Below are positions 39,696 through 47,598 of a stretch of DNA of 64,000 nt, piece by piece. Numbering within the stretch: the stretch's first letter is position 1; every line of letters begins with the position of its first letter. A program made the position numbers and the translations under genes. The notes below the pieces were generated by a model that made no database searches, was not told the DNA's origin, and saw nothing but the letters and a program-made list of their open reading frames with translations. Origin of the DNA: JBQLZO01 sp052168315 (GTDB lineage Bacteria; Planctomycetota; Phycisphaerae; Phycisphaerales; UBA1924); assembly GCA_052168315.1 (NCBI GenBank), contig JBQLZO010000050.1, forward strand, positions 124,001 to 188,000, in the 5' to 3' direction.

Positions 39696-40088
39696 AGCCA
39701 ATTCCTCATTTCAGGTAGAGCGCACGCCCCGCTCGCCGGAGCCATCCCGGCCGGCGTCCGCGCGCATGGGTACATCGCGTATCCGAGCGTACGCACCCCC
39801 TCCCCACCCAGAGCCCTGCCGCATCCCCAGGCCGCCGCACCACCTGCGAGCCTTGAAGCGCTGCCTCTCCAACGCGAAGCCAACGGGCGCACCCGCCCCG
39901 GGACGATGCACACCAACAGGAGCCGCGCCCACCCCGCCTGATACCTCGCCCGCCCCACCCGGGCAAAATCGAGCCCACTCGGTCCACCAACCGCCCCCGC
40001 CCGCACCGCACGCCCGCGCCGCACCTACAATCACCAGCGCACCGGAGCGAGCACACCGCCCGCCCCGGAGCGCACCTCTCTCAAAACC
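39696..40088. other. Divergent intergenic region before ssrA
   Basis: 393 bases without a gene between the dockerin-like protein and ssrA. TACAAT at 40026-40031 could be the -10 box for ssrA with a roughly 50-nt leader removed by RNase P; I see no matching -35 box. Confidence 0.4.
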
Positions 40089-40436
40089 GGGGCCGATCGG
40101 TATCGACCGGAAGGGTTGACATCTGGTGTGGCGCGTCGCGGCGCATACACCCGCGTCATCAAGTGTGCAAAAACCATAACTGCCGAACCGCAGTTTGCTC
40201 TGGCCGCCTAACAATGGCGCCTCACCCGCCCACGACGCCCGATAGCGGGCGGGTGAACGACATCGGGCTGGTCCTCTCCGACGCCGCGCTGAGGCGAAGA
40301 GGACAAGACCAACCAGCGCTGGAAACTGGATTCCCCGTCGTCGGGGCCGCCAGGTTCGAGATTCAAACGACGACTACACGCGTAGAGGCGCCAGGTGGTC
40401 CTTCACGGCACGGGGGTTCGATTCCCCCCGGCTCCA
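40089..40436 (+). ncRNA. ssrA: Transfer-messenger RNA (tmRNA), one-piece
   Basis: About 348 nt. The 5' end GGGGCCG (40089-40095) pairs with CGGCTCC (40429-40435), followed by discriminator A at 40436. The T-arm GGGGG-TTCGATT-CCCCC precedes it. CCA is not encoded. The tag frame ends in ALAA-TAA at 40211, and a strong pseudoknot stem (CACCCGCCC with GGGCGGGTG, about 40222-40257) follows it. tmRNA with SmpB rescues stalled ribosomes. The 3' end doubles as the integration site for two elements; its sequence is restored on integration, so the gene is intact. Confidence 0.93.
40167..40211 (+). other. tmRNA proteolysis-tag reading frame
   Basis: GCA to TAA encodes AKTITAEPQFALAA. The FALAA end is the typical recognition end for ClpXP-type proteases. 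The resume codon (GCA at 40167) is inferred from its spacing and from the usual Ala start. Confidence 0.8.
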
Positions 40437-41601
40437 TTCCAAGACCATGCTCGACATGGTTCGACAAACCCGGACTAACTCGGTCAGTCACAGACACTTG
40501 TGACTTGGACACGACCGGTCCAGGCTCGTCTTCGCTGGACTCGATTCGACCGCGATTGAACACCCCCGTTGCGCATTTCGTTGCGCGCAGTTGCGGGAAC
40601 TGCTCGACAACGGCATAGACCTCATCCGCCTCCGTGTGCATGTAGCGCTGGGTCGTCTTGATGTCCGAATGGTCGGCCATGCGCTGCGCGATCCGGGCGT
40701 CCTTGGATACGCGGGCGCTCATCGTCGTGAAGGTGTGTCGCAGGCTGTGAAAGCAGGCAACGCCGTCGGGCGTGTGCTTCTCGATCCCGGCCGTCTCCAG
40801 GTCCTTGTCGAAGGTGTGATGGCTCGGCATGGTCGGGAAGACCGGCTGACCGCAAGCCGCCGCGCGCATCAGCGCGAAGACCTCAGCGGCCTCGGCGTTC
40901 AGGTACTGCGTCCGAGTCTTGTCGTTCTTCGTCGTCTCGTCACGGAGCACGACATGCGGACGCTCGTCCGCTTCGCGGACATTGGACCAGCAGAGCTGCT
41001 CAAGTTCGCCCCAGCGTGCGCCCGTCACCGCCGCGACCAGGTACACGGGCTCACGCTTGCCAGCTGCAGCCAGCAGGCGGCCCAGCTCATCCAGCGTGAA
41101 GTGCCGCCGCTTCGTTTGGTCCTTCTGCGTCACTCGGGCCCGCCGGATCTTCCCCTTGATCGGGTTCTCGGGCAGTCGGTCCTCATACACCAGCCAGTCG
41201 AGAAACACATTCCAGGCAGTCTGGTATTCGTTTCGGGTCTTCGGCCCACAGTCGAGGCCATCGAGGTAGGCCTGCACGCGTGACTTCGTGACATCTTTGA
41301 GCGTCCGCATCTGTCCAGCCTTCACGGGCGTGAGCAGTTGCATCCGCTTCTTGCTGATGTGTCGCTCGTTGCGTCCATCCGTGATTCGCAGATGCTCCAG
41401 GTGCTCTTCGATCAGATCAGGTAGTTCCTGGCTGAGAGAGCGTTTGCCCTTCTTCCACGATTCGACGCCGACCGTCACCATCTGGCGAGCGGCGACCCTG
41501 GCGAGCCGCTCATCCCGCTGACCGGTGGACACATAGCGACCATCGATCCACGCGCTGTAGGTCTTCCGACCGCTGCGCTTCGTGACTGGAATCTCGCCCA
41601 T
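40363..41601 (-). CDS. Tyrosine recombinase/integrase of element 1
   Basis: 412 aa as read here. The core-binding domain (residues about 60-160, TKSRVQAYLDGLDCGPKTRN) precedes the catalytic domain with VTGARWGELEQL (Arg), HSLRHTF (His-x-x-Arg) and HSDIKTTQRYMH (Tyr nucleophile). After about 70 linker residues the frame enters att A as MEPGGIE. It ends 17 residues later inside ssrA, antisense to the T-arm region. In the circle the same frame would continue into the module at 47071-47577, giving about 563 aa. The start ATG shares one base with the excisionase stop (TGATG), so the two are translationally coupled. Confidence 0.93.
   Translation of the reverse strand: MGEIPVTKRSGRKTYSAWIDGRYVSTGQRDERLARVAARQMVTVGVESWKKGKRSLSQELPDLIEEHLEHLRITDGRNERHISKKRMQLLTPVKAGQMRTLKDVTKSRVQAYLDGLDCGPKTRNEYQTAWNVFLDWLVYEDRLPENPIKGKIRRARVTQKDQTKRRHFTLDELGRLLAAAGKREPVYLVAAVTGARWGELEQLCWSNVREADERPHVVLRDETTKNDKTRTQYLNAEAAEVFALMRAAACGQPVFPTMPSHHTFDKDLETAGIEKHTPDGVACFHSLRHTFTTMSARVSKDARIAQRMADHSDIKTTQRYMHTEADEVYAVVEQFPQLRATKCATGVFNRGRIESSEDEPGPVVSKSQVSVTDRVSPGLSNHVEHGLGMEPGGIEPPCREGPPGASTRVVVV
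40415..40438 (+). repeat. att copy A (attL of element 1, ssrA 3' end)
   Basis: T-arm and acceptor end of ssrA, TTCGATTCCCCCCGGCTCC plus ATT. Shares GG plus 22 bases with copy B and 22 bases plus CC with copy C. Confidence 0.9.
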
Positions 41602-41804
41602 CAGACATACCCCCGTTCACGCGTGAGCTTGACATACGACTCGACATCACGCTCCGGGAACCACAGGTTGCGACCGGCCTTGAGGACGCGTGGGAGCGCG
41701 CCTTCTATCGCTCGCCGCCGATCAAGCGTGCGAGTGCACACACCCAGCCTTGCAGCGGCCTCCTGCTTCGAGAGATGATTTTGGGGGCGATTGATCGTGC
41801 TCAT
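41601..41804 (-). CDS. AlpA/MerR-like excisionase of element 1
   Basis: 67 aa from the ATG at 41804 (GAGGGGG upstream). An upstream GTG at 41855 that overlaps the regulator stop is an alternative. The helix-turn-helix is LSKQEAAARLGVCTRTLDRR, followed by the wing WFPERDVESYV. This is the usual make-up of recombination directionality factors. It overlaps the integrase start, and together they form a recombination module. Confidence 0.85.
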   Translation of the reverse strand: MSTINRPQNHLSKQEAAARLGVCTRTLDRRRAIEGALPRVLKAGRNLWFPERDVESYVKLTRERGYV

Positions 41805-41851
41805 ACTGGCCCCCTCGCAATGTCGCGCCTTCGCGTCATCGTGACCGCCCA

Positions 41852-42271
41852 TCACTCACCGGCCTTTCTGCGCTCGCGAGCGAGATACTCGACGGGATCG
41901 ATCTGCTCGACTTCGTCTCCCCGCCACAAGAGCCAGCACTCCGAAGACCCATCGTCTGGGTCGAGTCCGTACTCACAGACGACCCTGAAGAAGTGGCGAG
42001 GCCAGACCTTGGCGTCGAGTTCCCACAACGACACGCCTGGGTGATCTGGATCCACGGGACGATCGTTGCGGACATTCAGCTCGCCGATCAGGCGAAGCTC
42101 CACAGACCCGGCTTCACCGGTCACCGTCCGAGTCCGGTCGACAGAACTGTGCAGCAATTGCTCAATAAGCCGGGAGGCAGTCAGTCCGGAAACACGGGCG
42201 AGCATCTCGATGCGCTCGGCGAATTCCGCATCCACACGGGTAGACAGAACGACGGTTCGGGCATCAACCAT
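41852..42271 (-). CDS. Ribbon-helix-helix regulator of element 1
   Basis: 139 aa. The N-terminal 50 residues fit a CopG/Arc ribbon-helix-helix: VVLSTRVDAEFAERIEMLAR then SGLTASRLIEQLL. The C-terminal half (residues about 60-139, Trp- and acid-rich, WELDAKVWPRHFF) is not recognised. It heads the xis-int transcript and faces a dyad-rich promoter region shared with the divergent restriction-modification gene. Autoregulation is likely but inferred. Confidence 0.8.
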   Translation of the reverse strand: MVDARTVVLSTRVDAEFAERIEMLARVSGLTASRLIEQLLHSSVDRTRTVTGEAGSVELRLIGELNVRNDRPVDPDHPGVSLWELDAKVWPRHFFRVVCEYGLDPDDGSSECWLLWRGDEVEQIDPVEYLARERRKAGE

Positions 42272-42279
42272 GCCACAAC

Positions 42280-42308
42280 TGTATACACTTGTAGATGCTT
42301 GTCAAGTG
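42280..42308. promoter_or_regulatory. Candidate RHH operator
   Basis: The palindrome TGTATACA (42280-42287) overlaps an inverted pair CACTTG (42286-42291) / CAAGTG (42303-42308), with ACTTGT and GCTTGT repeated between. It lies 9 bp before the RHH start codon, in a locally AT-richer patch. The position fits repressor control of the RHH-xis-int transcript. Confidence 0.5.
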
Positions 42309-42537
42309 TTTCGGTTCGGAGGCGACCACTTACACCCCTCGGCGGGGAAGCAATGCGTGAGTTCGAGGGGCACCCAGTCGTGGCTGTTCGGGCACAGTTT
42401 GGTATTCTCGCAAACTAGCAGCACCAAGAGCGGAGAGACACACTGGATATTGCGTGTGGCGAGAGACCACCTCCCATATCCTGTTGGAATCAACCGGCAG
42501 GTTTGGATTCCACCGCGATTTGTGAGGATGACACCGA

Positions 42538-45500
42538 ATGAGCAGTCCAGACCTTGAGTCAGTGGCCAGTGCGTTCGGGAAGGCCGTCAAGTCGAAGCTA
42601 ACCAGTCCAGCGGCCAGGGGGGAGCCCGAGGACCAGCTGCGCGGACCGCTCGAAACGCTAATCCCGAAACTGGCGGAGATCGGTGGACTCGCTGGTGGAG
42701 CGGTAACGCTGGTGGGCGAGTCCACGCTGAGCGCGTTGCAGACCCGCCCCGACTTCGCGGTCAGCATGCGGGATGCGCTCGTCGGCTTCATCGAGGTCAA
42801 GCGTCCGGGCGCTGGAGCCGACCCGCGCTCGTTCAAAGGCCACGACAAGGAGCAGTGGGAAAAGCTGCGCTCTCTTCCAAACCTCATGTACACCGACGGG
42901 AATCAGTGGAGCCTCTGGCGGAACGGCGAGTTGGACGGCGATATCGTCCGCGCCGAGGGCGATGTGCGGTCGTCGGGGGCTCGCCTGGCGTTCCCGCCCG
43001 CACTGGTTGCGCTGCTCAACACTTTCTTGCTTTGGAAGCCGATCCCGCCGAAGAGCGCACGCGAGCTGGCGACCCTGACCGCGCGCCTGTGCCGCCTGCT
43101 GCGAGCGGAAGTCGCCGAGCAGCTGGCGGCCGAGGACCCAGCGCTTACGGAGCTCGCCAAGGAGTGGCGCCGGCTACTGTTTCCAGAAGCCACAGGGGAG
43201 GTCTTCGCCGACGGCTACGCGCAGGCCGTCACATTTGGCCTGCTCATGGCCCGCGTGCGTCGCATCAAGCTCTCCGACGGGATCGAGGGCGCTGCGTCCA
43301 AGCTCCGCAAGACCGACTCGCTTATCGGCGCTGCCCTGCGCCTGTTGACCGATGACGCCGAGAACCAGAGAAGCCTCCGGACTTCACTCCAGACGCTGAC
43401 GCGCGTGCTGGATGTCGTATCGTGGAAGCAGATAAGCGATGACGAGGAGGCGGCATGGCTGTACTTCTACGAAGACTTTCTTGCGGAATATGACAACGAC
43501 CTGCGCAAGCGAACGGGGTCCTACTACACGCCGCCAGCAGTGGTCGAGTCAATGGTCCGGCTAGTCGATGAGGCGCTGGTCTCGCGATTCAAGGAACCGA
43601 ACGGGCTTGCATCCGAGCGGGTCACGATCGCCGATCCGGCGGTTGGGACCGGGACATTTGCGCTCGGCGTCCTCCGGCGCATCGCGCAACGGGTGGAGGA
43701 GGATCAAGGAGCGGGCGCGCGGAAGGCGGCGATCGAGGCAGCGATCCGGCGTCTCATCGCCTTCGAAATCCAACTCGGCCCGTTCGCCGTCGCGCAGCTG
43801 CGCCTCGCGGGCGATCTCCAGAAGCTCATGGGGAGTGTTCCAAAGCAGCCGCTGCGAATGTTCGTGACCGACACGCTCGCCAACCCATTCGTCGAGCACG
43901 AGGACATAAGCGCACTCACGCGCGCGATCTCCGAGTCGCGTCGCCAAGCAAACGAGATCAAGAAGAGCGAGGGCATTACCGTCGTCATCGGCAACCCGCC
44001 ATATAAAGAGAAGGCCAAGGGTCGCGGCGGCTGGATCGAGGAGGGCGGCATCGACAATCCCGCTCCGCTCAACGCCTGGAAGCCGCCCGCCGAGTGGGGC
44101 GTCGGGGCCCACGCCAAACACCTGCGCAACCTCTATGTCTACTTCTGGCGCTGGGCGACTTGGAAGGTATTCGACCAGCGGCGAGCAGGCCCCAGCAGCG
44201 GCATCGTGTGCTTCATCACGGTCGCGGGCTTTCTCAACGGCCCGGGCTTCCAGAAGATGCGCGATTACCTCCGACGCACTGCGGACGAGATCTGGGTCAT
44301 CGACTGCTCGCCCGAGGGGCACCAGCCGCCCGTGGCGTCGCGCGTCTTCCAAGGGGTGCAGCAGCCGGTGTGCATCGTGCTGGCGTCACGCGCCAAGGTG
44401 CCGGACCCGGACCGTCCCGCCAAGGTGCGCTTCCGCAAGCTGCCCGAGGGCGCGCGCGAGGGCAAGTTCGACGCCCTCCAAGGCATCGGGCTCAGCGGGC
44501 GTGGCTGGACCTTATGTCCCGACGGCTTCCGCGACCCCTTCCTGCCGGAGTCAGAGGGGGCCTGGAGCACATTCGCGCCGATCGAGGACTTGTTCTTGTA
44601 TAACGGGTCGGGCGTGATGCCGGGACGTGTGTGGGTGATCGCGCCGGATCCCGACTCGCTCCGTCTACGATGGGAAGCGCTTATACACGCCAGCTCCGAG
44701 GACAAGGCGGCCCTCTTCCATCCGCACTTGCGCAACGGCAAGCCCGGTGACAAACACATTGAGAAGGTCGTCAAGCAGGACCTTGGGCCGCATCCGACTC
44801 CGCGGCGATCAATGATGCACGAAACGGGTGGGGCTCCGGAGCCAATTGCGTACGCTCTCAGATCTCTCGATCGACAGTTTCTAATCCCAGATGCTCGGAT
44901 TCTCAACCAGCCGAATCCCACGCTCTGGTCAACCCACTCCAAGCAACAAATCTATCTCACCGTTCCGACACAGAGCGGACCGTCGAACGGACCGGGCGTT
45001 ACCTTTACCAGTTTGATCCCAGACCTCCATCACTACAACGGTCGAGGCGGTCGTGTCATGCCCTTGTGGGGCGACGCCGAGGCGAGCCAGCCCAATGTGT
45101 CGCCCGGATTGCTCGATTTGTGGTCCGATGCGCTTCGCGTCAAGGTCAGGGCCGAGGACGTGATCGCCTACATCGGGGCGATCGCGGCACATCCGACATT
45201 TACGACCCGGTTCCGCGACGACCTCACGACGCCTGGCATCCGCATACCGCTCACAACAGATGCGAAGCTCTTCCAGCGGAGCGTGGAAATCGGGCGCGAG
45301 GTGGTGTGGCTGCACACGTTCGGCGAGCGGTTCGCCGATGCGAGTCAGGGACGCCCCGCGTCCCCACCACGCCTGCCGAGGGAGGATTCGCCTCGCGTGC
45401 CAAGCGACGGCGCGATCCCCGACGACCCCGACGGATTCCCCGATGAGATCGGCTACGACGAGGCGACCGGCACGCTGCGCGTCGGCGCGGGGCGCGTTGA

Positions 45501-45858
45501 GCGCGTACCTCCGGGCGTGTGGCTGTACGAAGTTTCGGGCAAGCGAGTGCTCACGCAGTGGTTCAACTATCGCAGAAAGACGCGCGAACGCCCAATCATC
45601 GGTGACCGGCGGCAGCCCTCGGCGCTTGGCGAGATACAGCCCGAAGCGTGGCCAGCGGCATACACCACGGAAATGCTCAATGTGATCCATGTGCTCGGGC
45701 GTCTCGTCAGACTCGAACCGTTGCAGGCAGAACTTCTGGACGCGGTGGTCGACGCGGAGCGGCTGGGACAGGACGCGATCGATCGGATCCATGCGGCAAA
45801 CCAGGTCGAGCTGGCCGAGCGACGGACCGGTGAGACACTCTTTGGCGGGAGCATCTAG
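42538..45858 (+). CDS. Type ISP-like restriction-modification enzyme without helicase domain
   Basis: 1106 aa, with GAGGATG before the ATG. The N-terminal PD-(D/E)xK-type nuclease segment has RPDFAVSM and FIEVKRPG (Lys near residue 88). A helical region leads to the adenine methyltransferase: TGSYYTPPAVVESMV, motif I ADPAVGTGTFALGVL (near 366) and catalytic NPPY (VIGNPPYKEK, near 485). The C-terminal specificity region has LHHYNGRGGRVMPLW, PNVSPGLLDLW, IAYIGAIAAHP and REVVWLHTFGERF, as in type ISP enzymes. No DEAD-box or Walker motifs occur, unlike full-length LlaBIII-type enzymes. It probably protects the element or host by self-contained cleavage and methylation. Confidence 0.85.
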   Translation: MSSPDLESVASAFGKAVKSKLTSPAARGEPEDQLRGPLETLIPKLAEIGGLAGGAVTLVGESTLSALQTRPDFAVSMRDALVGFIEVKRPGAGADPRSFKGHDKEQWEKLRSLPNLMYTDGNQWSLWRNGELDGDIVRAEGDVRSSGARLAFPPALVALLNTFLLWKPIPPKSARELATLTARLCRLLRAEVAEQLAAEDPALTELAKEWRRLLFPEATGEVFADGYAQAVTFGLLMARVRRIKLSDGIEGAASKLRKTDSLIGAALRLLTDDAENQRSLRTSLQTLTRVLDVVSWKQISDDEEAAWLYFYEDFLAEYDNDLRKRTGSYYTPPAVVESMVRLVDEALVSRFKEPNGLASERVTIADPAVGTGTFALGVLRRIAQRVEEDQGAGARKAAIEAAIRRLIAFEIQLGPFAVAQLRLAGDLQKLMGSVPKQPLRMFVTDTLANPFVEHEDISALTRAISESRRQANEIKKSEGITVVIGNPPYKEKAKGRGGWIEEGGIDNPAPLNAWKPPAEWGVGAHAKHLRNLYVYFWRWATWKVFDQRRAGPSSGIVCFITVAGFLNGPGFQKMRDYLRRTADEIWVIDCSPEGHQPPVASRVFQGVQQPVCIVLASRAKVPDPDRPAKVRFRKLPEGAREGKFDALQGIGLSGRGWTLCPDGFRDPFLPESEGAWSTFAPIEDLFLYNGSGVMPGRVWVIAPDPDSLRLRWEALIHASSEDKAALFHPHLRNGKPGDKHIEKVVKQDLGPHPTPRRSMMHETGGAPEPIAYALRSLDRQFLIPDARILNQPNPTLWSTHSKQQIYLTVPTQSGPSNGPGVTFTSLIPDLHHYNGRGGRVMPLWGDAEASQPNVSPGLLDLWSDALRVKVRAEDVIAYIGAIAAHPTFTTRFRDDLTTPGIRIPLTTDAKLFQRSVEIGREVVWLHTFGERFADASQGRPASPPRLPREDSPRVPSDGAIPDDPDGFPDEIGYDEATGTLRVGAGRVERVPPGVWLYEVSGKRVLTQWFNYRRKTRERPIIGDRRQPSALGEIQPEAWPAAYTTEMLNVIHVLGRLVRLEPLQAELLDAVVDAERLGQDAIDRIHAANQVELAERRTGETLFGGSI

Positions 45859-45946
45859 CTCTTGCGGAAGTAGTCCCTTTCTGCATTCCTGATTGAGCAG
45901 ACTCGCGGGGTGATCCTCGGTGATTCCTCTGCTCGCAGTATTGGAG

Positions 45947-47074
45947 TCACAGTTTGCTCTTGCCCGCCGACGAGCGGTACTCCCGCGTGAACTCTCTCAC
46001 CAACTGCCCACCGTTGTCGCTCGGCTCCAGCCCACCCACGAGCCACACGAACACTTCCTCACCCGGCCGATCAACCGCCGCCGCGAACTCCAGGACTCGA
46101 CGCCCGAAGTTCACGCGGAAGGCTTCGACCCACCGAGCCAGGTCGGGTGACTTTTGCGCAGGCGAGGTCAAGACCTCTTCATGCCGGGCCACCACGCGCT
46201 CCCACCACTCGCTTCGAGGCCGACGGTCGAGCTTCGACTGTCCCGTAACCTTGCGAAAGTCCACCGCACCGAACACCAAGGCGGCCAGCGTGTCCGCCCA
46301 TCCCTGCCCTAAGTCCTGATGTCGCACAATCTCCGGCGGGCTCCCATCGCCCCAGTCGAATACACACTCCCTCGGCCGATCATGCAGGGAATCGTACAGC
46401 GTTAGGCCCACCTGCGGGGCGCGATCGCCCTTCCACTCGATCTCCAACCGCTCCCAGCGCCCGGCGGTTTCCGTCGTCTTCGTCTCCAAGCCCTTGTCGT
46501 AGATCCGTCCGCACACCGGCGATTCGCGGCGACCCAGGTTCAGGTGTAGGCGGTTCGGTCGCTGGCCGACAGTCCGCCGTGAGTTGTCGCCGTAGGTGCG
46601 ACACCTGCATAACTCGTCGCGATCGCACGACTCTCGGGCGTTCGTGTAGATCTCGTATCCCTGATCCACGAAATCGATGCAGCCATCAATCCGCGTCGGC
46701 TTCATGCCCAGCTCCATCAACGCTCGGAACAACTTCATCCGATCGTCGCCGTTCATCAGGCGAAGCCGTCCACCTTGGATGTCAACCTGACAGACTCTCG
46801 ACCGATGACCCCAGCTCAGCAGGATGCCGGGCTTCCACTGCTTGCCCTCGGTGAAATACGCAGCCCCCCTATTCCGCTCTGGCTTGGTACCGGCGAAGGC
46901 CTGCAATAGGTCCTCCACCCTGGCCCTGTAGAAGTCCTCCGGGCCGGTGAATCGCAGCCAGTCGAGGCCGACATAGACGCCGGGCGGTGGGACCTGTGGG
47001 TGCTCTGGGTGACTTTCTATCCCCGGTGTTACAGAGCGGGGATAGGTGGCCTTCGGAGCGTGGCGAGCGGTCAC
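45947..47074 (-). CDS. Replication initiation protein (Rep_trans / phage RstA-like family)
   Basis: 375 aa from a GTG at 47074 whose GTGA overlaps the stop of the upstream integrase module. Family-type features are VYVGLDWLRFTG, the strand VCQVDIQGGRLRLM, PTRIDGCIDFVDQG (Asp-containing) and GRIYDKGLETKTT followed by RWERLEIEWKG. These proteins start rolling-circle replication of small plasmids and filamentous phages. The gene has no promoter of its own apparent in the overlap, so its transcription should depend on whatever lies beyond att B. It converges on the RM gene with an 88-bp gap. Confidence 0.78.
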   Translation of the reverse strand: MTARHAPKATYPRSVTPGIESHPEHPQVPPPGVYVGLDWLRFTGPEDFYRARVEDLLQAFAGTKPERNRGAAYFTEGKQWKPGILLSWGHRSRVCQVDIQGGRLRLMNGDDRMKLFRALMELGMKPTRIDGCIDFVDQGYEIYTNARESCDRDELCRCRTYGDNSRRTVGQRPNRLHLNLGRRESPVCGRIYDKGLETKTTETAGRWERLEIEWKGDRAPQVGLTLYDSLHDRPRECVFDWGDGSPPEIVRHQDLGQGWADTLAALVFGAVDFRKVTGQSKLDRRPRSEWWERVVARHEEVLTSPAQKSPDLARWVEAFRVNFGRRVLEFAAAVDRPGEEVFVWLVGGLEPSDNGGQLVREFTREYRSSAGKSKL

Positions 47075-47598
47075 TGGGCACCGCCTTCGCCTGCGCTCCG
47101 GGCCGCGTCCGACCCGGCGGCTTCGCCGCCGGTCGGCCTGGCGGCCCGGAGTTCGGCATCCCGAACGCCGTTGGCGGCGCCACCGCCCGCTCCGGGATCG
47201 CTCCCGGCGGGAAGCCTCGTGCCAGACGCGGCAGGGCCCGCGTCTGGCACTGCGTTTCCATGCCTCCGCGACCCCTCCACGGGCTCGATCGCCGCGACGA
47301 TCGACGACCCGCCGTCCGTCAGTGCCTGACGAACGGACGGCGGGTCGTCCTGCCCACGGTGTGGGCCCGCAGTCGGCGAGGGCTCGCCGACCCTGGGTCG
47401 CGGCTCGGGCGTCGCGGTTCGCACGAGCGTCGCGATCGCCGCACGGACCTCAGCGGGCAAGACGGGCCATGCTTCGACCACCGCCGCGAACTCGGGCGTG
47501 GCGTAGGTTGCGCGTTTCGTTGCGCGCCCACCCTCAGAATCGGCGTTCCTGGGTCGTGCGAGCGGATTCTCGTCCGGTTCGATTCCCCCCGGCTCCAT
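47071..47598 (-). CDS. Displaced integrase C-terminal module of element 1 (WPxLP domain)
   Basis: The frame enters from att B as MEPGGIEP, the same reading of the att sequence as int1. It continues with PEFAAVVEAWPVLPAEVRAA and IATLVRTA, then a long Pro/Gly/Ala-rich tail, and stops by GTGA overlap with rep. In the circle it would be the last 168 codons of int1. In the present arrangement it is cut off; an ATG inside att (47598) could start it. It is out of frame with int2, which also reads through this DNA. The module has a counterpart beside att C. Confidence 0.6.
   Translation of the reverse strand: MEPGGIEPDENPLARPRNADSEGGRATKRATYATPEFAAVVEAWPVLPAEVRAAIATLVRTATPEPRPRVGEPSPTAGPHRGQDDPPSVRQALTDGGSSIVAAIEPVEGSRRHGNAVPDAGPAASGTRLPAGSDPGAGGGAANGVRDAELRAARPTGGEAAGSDAARSAGEGGAQ

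Noticed and set aside
40343..40436. A short 94-nt tRNA-like or two-piece tmRNA starting at the second GGGGCCG
   Set aside because: The upstream GGGGCCG at 40089, with the ALAA-TAA tag frame and a pseudoknot stem between, gives a normal one-piece tmRNA of standard length.
42538..45858. BREX or DISARM defence locus
   Set aside because: The methyltransferase-like protein has no accompanying helicase, PglZ, BrxC or PLD genes; single-chain type ISP-like architecture fits better.
47319..47575. The last 86 codons of int2 as a genuine integrase domain
   Set aside because: This part lies beyond att B inside element 1, is Arg/Ser/Pro-rich and overlaps the better-supported element-1 module in another frame; it is probably accidental read-through.
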